This document shows positions 19,397 through 22,612 of a stretch of DNA of 22,612 nt, in pieces. A model generated the notes under the pieces. The model had not been told where the DNA came from. It worked only from the letters and a program-made list of their open reading frames with translations, and made no database searches. Numbering within the stretch: the stretch's first letter is position 1; the number at the start of each line of letters is the position of its first letter. The position numbers and the translations under genes are program-made. The DNA comes from a virus. The DNA is taken from positions 1 to 22,612 of IMG/VR virus record IMGVR_UViG_3300042881_002504; one strand, given 5' to 3'.

Positions 19397-20583
19397 TATT
19401 TATTCTCCTTAGTCTTGCTGTAATTTATTCTTAACGCTTCCTTAACCGTTTTAGCTGGACCAACCTGTCCCTTGTCGTTCATGTACATACCAGGGGATAC
19501 ACGAACTACTTCGCCTTTTGGCGGTTTCTGTGGCTTAGGTGGGGTAATGCCTACACCTGCTTGTTTAGCAAACTTTGATTTGCCCATCATGGCTTCAATG
19601 TTTGCCATTACTTCCGCTTCGTTTTTAGCGTTGCTTGCAGCGGCATTGACTAACATTCCTGTATATTGACCAGGAAAAAACTTAGCCTTTGGATCATCTG
19701 CTCCGTATATTCCCCGAATCATTGGGTCTATTTTTTCAGATGCAAACTTAGCTAGTGGATTAGAATAATCTACATCCCAAGCATTACGAGTAGTCTTTTC
19801 ATCTGTGTTTTTGTATTTAGTCTTACCGTCTAGTCCAATGTTAAACTTAGAGCCATCGGCAAGAGTAACCATGTAGTCTTTATCTGCTACGCCTGACTCT
19901 TTTAAGTCACCACGAAAATCATCACGTAACGCCTGAGCATTAGACTTGCCTGAAGTCATCATAGCGCCAATCGAGCGCTTACCCATTAGTCTAAGTGCGA
20001 TATTAGGAGCAGCTCCAAAAGCTATGTTAGCTCCTTGATTAATCCAATCAGCACGATTGCCACGACCACGCACAATATCTTTCATGCCTGATTCCCAAGC
20101 ATTATTTATTGTTGCCGCCGCTATAGCTACTGGCAAAGCAACTGAACCAATAGAACCTAATGTAGAAGCTCCTCCAGTAGCCCCTAAAGCACCTTTGCCC
20201 CCTAGTAATGCAGGTTGCGCTATGGCTCCAGGAACAGCAGCAGCCCCACCTGCTCCAGCAGTGCTAGCCCCTACTTTTGCTCCGGCGGCACCCGCACCAC
20301 CTGAGCTAAATAACCCACCTATGTTTGGGAATCCTCTCATAGCTTCGTTTGTTATTATGGATCCAGCTATAGCGCCTCCAGCCTGAGCCAATCCACCTTT
20401 TTGCTTGGCTGCGGCCTCTTCTTCAGCAATTTGCTGCGGTGTCTTGGGTTGACCAAAAACACCCGTAGTCTGATCGTAAGCTTCTCTATGGCCTAGCCCC
20501 TGGCTAGTCAACCAAGCGTAGTAAGCTCTAGGATTACTTCTAGCAAACGCCGGAGCGTTAGGATTCATCGCTTGTTCATTCAT
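19396..20583 (-). CDS. Putative ejection/internal virion protein
   Basis: 395 aa. The N-terminal helix-rich part (SNPRAYYAWLTSQGLGHREA) is followed by a long Gly/Ala-rich region (about 67-165, with repeated AGGA/GGAGAAG and a hydrophobic end SVALPVAIAAATINNAW), as in membrane-inserting ejection proteins. The C-terminal half is globular (YMVTLADGSKFNIGLDGKTK) and ends with VRVSPGMYMNDKGQV, which matches the SPGVY motif of the next gene. No enzyme site. The adaptor is just upstream. Confidence 0.6.
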   Translation of the reverse strand: MNEQAMNPNAPAFARSNPRAYYAWLTSQGLGHREAYDQTTGVFGQPKTPQQIAEEEAAAKQKGGLAQAGGAIAGSIITNEAMRGFPNIGGLFSSGGAGAAGAKVGASTAGAGGAAAVPGAIAQPALLGGKGALGATGGASTLGSIGSVALPVAIAAATINNAWESGMKDIVRGRGNRADWINQGANIAFGAAPNIALRLMGKRSIGAMMTSGKSNAQALRDDFRGDLKESGVADKDYMVTLADGSKFNIGLDGKTKYKNTDEKTTRNAWDVDYSNPLAKFASEKIDPMIRGIYGADDPKAKFFPGQYTGMLVNAAASNAKNEAEVMANIEAMMGKSKFAKQAGVGITPPKPQKPPKGEVVRVSPGMYMNDKGQVGPAKTVKEALRINYSKTKENK

Positions 20584-21446
20584 TATATCCAGCTCCCAAA
20601 TGCAGCTATTCCACTTCTTGCAAACTGAGTAGGTCTACTAAACCCACCCGCATAAACCACTTTACCTGCTTTAGTGCGGCCATACTCTTCGTGCAGTTGC
20701 ATATCAAACTGTGGCCTAACACCTTCAAGTCCATGTATCTGAGCAAAGCGCTCTAGTATGCCCTGCTCAAGTAACTTCTCTTGAAATATGCTTGTGTCTG
20801 TATCGGCTCTAAACTCGCTGTACGGGCCGTTGTAGTAGGTCCATGTCACACTACCATCAGACACACTTCCGCTTGTATGCGTCGGTGCTGTGGCTCCTGT
20901 AGTACCTCCAGCCGTAGTTGTGTAGTAATTGCCGTTGTATATGCAGTAAGAGTTGGCAGGAAAAGCGGTAGAAGTTACCCATGTTCTAGGCACTACGGAC
21001 CTATCAGCTATATACTCAAATATAAGTACTTGCCCTGCTGTGTTTGCTCCAGGTGTAGGACTAATAAACAATTCGTTATTACCTAACCCTCTAATCTGAA
21101 AGCGTTGGTAAATTGTAGGCATTAGTCCATAGCCCTGAAGCTGTGCATAATCCTGCTCAGAAATAGGGCCAAGGACACGCCATCTAGTGCTTTGATTCCA
21201 GAATGTCTCGTACTGGTAACTAGAAAAAGCCGCCGGTAGAGGGTAGGTTGACTGCCCATCTACCAGCGTTATTGAGCCAGCGGCGTAGCACTTTGGCCAA
21301 GGATACGCCTCAAAAATATCACGATTAATACGTTGAGCTATCGCTAAAAGCTGCTTAGTTGTCGTCTCTGTAGAGGTAAAGATATTAGACTCTACGGTGT
21401 AGCCAGCTTCGTTAGCGACATTCTGTATAACCGTAGCTATGCTCAT
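20583..21446 (-). CDS. Head-to-tail adaptor (P22 gp4-like) with an inserted beta domain
   Basis: 287 aa. The start MSIATVIQNVANEAGY, the helix QLLAIAQRINRDIFEAYPWP and the strands AAGSITLVDGQSTYPLP, RWRVLGPISEQDY, NNELFISPTPGANTAGQVLI are the usual elements of podovirus gp4-type adaptors that attach below the portal. Residues about 156-206 are an insertion of the WVTSTAFPANSYCIYNGNYY ... SGSVSDGSVTWTYYN type, a carbohydrate-binding-like beta module often found on fibres. After it the helical adaptor resumes (SIFQEKLLEQGILERFAQIH). It overlaps the upstream gene by 4 bp (ATGA). Confidence 0.72.
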   Translation of the reverse strand: MSIATVIQNVANEAGYTVESNIFTSTETTTKQLLAIAQRINRDIFEAYPWPKCYAAGSITLVDGQSTYPLPAAFSSYQYETFWNQSTRWRVLGPISEQDYAQLQGYGLMPTIYQRFQIRGLGNNELFISPTPGANTAGQVLIFEYIADRSVVPRTWVTSTAFPANSYCIYNGNYYTTTAGGTTGATAPTHTSGSVSDGSVTWTYYNGPYSEFRADTDTSIFQEKLLEQGILERFAQIHGLEGVRPQFDMQLHEEYGRTKAGKVVYAGGFSRPTQFARSGIAAFGSWI

Positions 21447-22093
21447 ACTCTTTTTGGTCTACCCCTTAGCCTTGGCGTTGCTGTTGGCTCATCATCTAAC
21501 GGGTCAGATGTACGCTCATCACGCAAGTCTGTTCCCTCGCTAGCCTCAATACGCTGCATAAGAAGCTCTAACTTCTCTTCTAACTTTGCGTACTTTGTCT
21601 GATACTGCTCTAGCTGGACTTTAAGTTTAGCTACATCATTCTGGTCAGAATTAGCAGCGGCCAACCACTCCTTAGCCAGTTTAACAAACTTGGATAGTGT
21701 TCCTAGCTTGCGCTTAGCATCCTCTGTAGCGTTAGCCACCTGCTCTACTGTTTTAAAGCCAAGATACTGAAACTCGCGCATGGCGGTCCCTGGTATCATA
21801 GGCCACTCAGCAAGCGGTGTCCCTTCAGTTACAGGCTCAGAACCAGCCATAAAAGCCTGGTACTTTTCTGGGTATTCGTGAATATCCTGTGGCTCAATAC
21901 GTCTAACCGTTGTATCTCCACCTGGAACCTGGATGCTAATAGAAGGAATCTCGTCAAATATAGGACGACCTTCTTTTAGCGACTTCTCTTCATTCTCGTT
22001 GTAAGCATAGAAAAACTGCACGTTCATTCCAGCATAGCGCTTTTTCTGCTGCTGCTGCCCTGACATTATGCTTCCCCAATCTACTTGTGCCAT
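21443..22093 (-). CDS. Conserved podovirus head-region protein, unknown role
   Basis: 216 aa, GGAG upstream. The order FDEIPSISIQVPGGDTTVRR, IEPQDIHEYPEKYQAFMAGS, EGTPLAEWPMIP, FQYLGFKTVEQVANATEDAK, KFVKLAKEWLAAAN recurs, from memory, in many environmental podoviruses between the capsid and adaptor genes. The C-terminus is a coiled coil (KLKVQLEQYQTKYAKLEEKL) with a charged tail ending in RGRPKRV, an AT-hook-like tip. A scaffold or head-assembly role is possible from the coiled coil and location. Confidence 0.65.
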   Translation of the reverse strand: MAQVDWGSIMSGQQQQKKRYAGMNVQFFYAYNENEEKSLKEGRPIFDEIPSISIQVPGGDTTVRRIEPQDIHEYPEKYQAFMAGSEPVTEGTPLAEWPMIPGTAMREFQYLGFKTVEQVANATEDAKRKLGTLSKFVKLAKEWLAAANSDQNDVAKLKVQLEQYQTKYAKLEEKLELLMQRIEASEGTDLRDERTSDPLDDEPTATPRLRGRPKRV

Positions 22094-22101
22094 TGTCTAA
22101 T

Positions 22102-22135
22102 CTCCATAAATAGGCGTCAGTGCCTACTTATTTAT
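22102..22135 (-). promoter_or_regulatory. Leader hairpin before the 216-aa gene
   Basis: TAGGC/GCCTA (22111-22115 with 22122-22126) with an outer ATAAA/TTTAT pairing across a 4-base bulge lies between the stop of the 105-aa gene and the GGAG of the 216-aa gene. There is no T-tract. It may stabilise mRNA or tune translation. Confidence 0.3.
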
Positions 22136-22139
22136 AGCA

Positions 22140-22457
22140 CTACCCTTCAATAACGACCAACGTATTGATAGGGCTACCGCTTGTTTGATAGGCCGTTATA
22201 GCTCCAGCCGGTACAAACCCTGCCTCAAACCGTAATATGTTAAGCCCTGCTGTGCTTTTTAGAACAAAGCATTTATTTGTAGAGGTTGGAGTTATTCCTG
22301 TTAAGGTCTGACCCTCCAGTCCAATAGCTATGTCAGCAGCGGAATTGTTTTGAATAAGTAGAAACTTACGAAAGCCATCAGCGGTGGCAATCGTTGTGCT
22401 AGTAGCCGTAGCGATTGTTGGGGTAGAGGTTACTGTATTACCGGCTAAACATGTCAT
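22140..22457 (-). CDS. Small beta-rich head protein (decoration/fibre-like)
   Basis: 105 aa. Thr/Ser/Ala-rich N-terminus (TSTPTIATATSTTIATADG), then FRKFLLIQNNSAADIAIGLE, LKSTAGLNILRFEAGFVP and a closing strand NTLVVIEG: a compact jelly-roll-like beta protein as used for capsid decoration or stabilisation. It lies just downstream of a stem-loop and another head gene, so a minor head protein is likely. No named family recognised. Confidence 0.6.
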   Translation of the reverse strand: MTCLAGNTVTSTPTIATATSTTIATADGFRKFLLIQNNSAADIAIGLEGQTLTGITPTSTNKCFVLKSTAGLNILRFEAGFVPAGAITAYQTSGSPINTLVVIEG

Positions 22458-22474
22458 AAATCACCTAATAAAGC

Positions 22475-22492
22475 GGGGGGATTGCTCCCCCC
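22475..22492 (-). terminator. G/C hairpin after the preceding head gene, possible partial terminator
   Basis: Six G (22475-22480) and six C (22487-22492) with loop ATTGCT. On the minus strand the hairpin is followed by GCTTTATT, a weak T-tract. Placed between two head genes, it may act as a leaky terminator or mRNA-stabilising stem that lowers expression of genes downstream. Confidence 0.5.
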
Positions 22493-22498
22493 TAATAA

Positions 22499-22612
22499 TT
22501 ATGTAGCTTTAGTAAACTTTAGGTAAAAGAAAGACGTTCCATTTGATACCACTACAAAGCAGTTAGTATCAGCGTCGTTATCTTTAACAATACCTACAAA
22601 ACCTGTTCCTAC
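22499..22612 (-). CDS. C-terminal part of a head protein gene (partial, runs off right edge)
   Basis: The frame reads V-G-T-G-F-V-G-I-V-K-D-N-D-A-D-T-N-C-F and on to FFYLKFTKAT before TAA at 22499-22501. The 37 visible residues are beta-rich (NCFVVVSNGTSFFYL), like the tails of small capsid-associated proteins of podoviruses. The start lies beyond the window. The strong hairpin just after the stop suggests a highly expressed gene. Confidence 0.6.
   Translation of the reverse strand, partial: VGTGFVGIVKDNDADTNCFVVVSNGTSFFYLKFTKAT

Overview
The window is part of a tailed bacteriophage or prophage genome, most likely a podovirus with P22/T7-like logic. The late genes encode a P22 gp4-like head adaptor, a gp10-like nozzle candidate, ejection-type internal virion proteins (one carrying a soluble lytic transglycosylase domain) and a fibre ending in an S74 chaperone. 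No tail-tube or tape-measure genes are seen. Strong AAGGAG-type ribosome binding sites, ATGA/TAATG gene junctions and bacterial tRNAs place the host among bacteria. Several proteins recall phages of freshwater Proteobacteria, but that host guess is weak. No integrase, terminase, portal or complete major capsid gene lies in the window.

Layout. (1) 1-2864, minus strand: a leftward early operon with an excisionase-like HTH protein, an unknown protein, a lambda-O-like replication protein with an iteron origin inside its gene, a Cro/C1-like HTH protein, a beta-class DNA methyltransferase, and the first codons of another gene. A 480-bp non-coding stretch (736-1215) holds a diverged tandem 46-bp repeat. 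(2) 2865-2977: a divergent promoter region whose two -35 boxes overlap. (3) 2978-8410, plus strand: a rightward early operon with a secreted protein, RecT/Bet annealase, a ribbon-helix-helix protein, an SSB-tailed protein, a DUF6948 protein, a Gly-Asp-rich peptide, a PD-(D/E)XK-like protein, a DUF551 protein, several small unknowns and a DUF6847-like protein. (4) 8411-8930: an RNA segment. A 21-bp long-range stem (8417-8437 with 8742-8762) encloses about 300 nt that include a tRNA-Ile(GAT); a tRNA-Ser(GCT) starts two bases after the stem, followed by an intrinsic terminator. (5) 8938-9913, plus: a small unknown, a short basic protein, a Holliday-junction-resolvase-like nuclease and a last small protein. 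(6) 9910-22612, minus: the late operon entering from the right edge, running from head proteins through adaptor, ejection proteins, nozzle, transglycosylase and fibre to the lysis end (DUF5675, membrane coiled-coil, Cys-rich secreted protein, holin). The two transcription units meet tail to tail on a shared CTAG.

How it works together: the left operon would start replication at the iterons and control early transcription. The right early operon supplies annealing recombination (RecT, SSB-like protein, nuclease, resolvase). The late operon builds the particle and lyses the cell. The most unusual element is the long-stem RNA with a tRNA embedded in it, which I cannot assign to a known class. 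Second is an origin whose repeats stay conserved as DNA while being read in two different frames.
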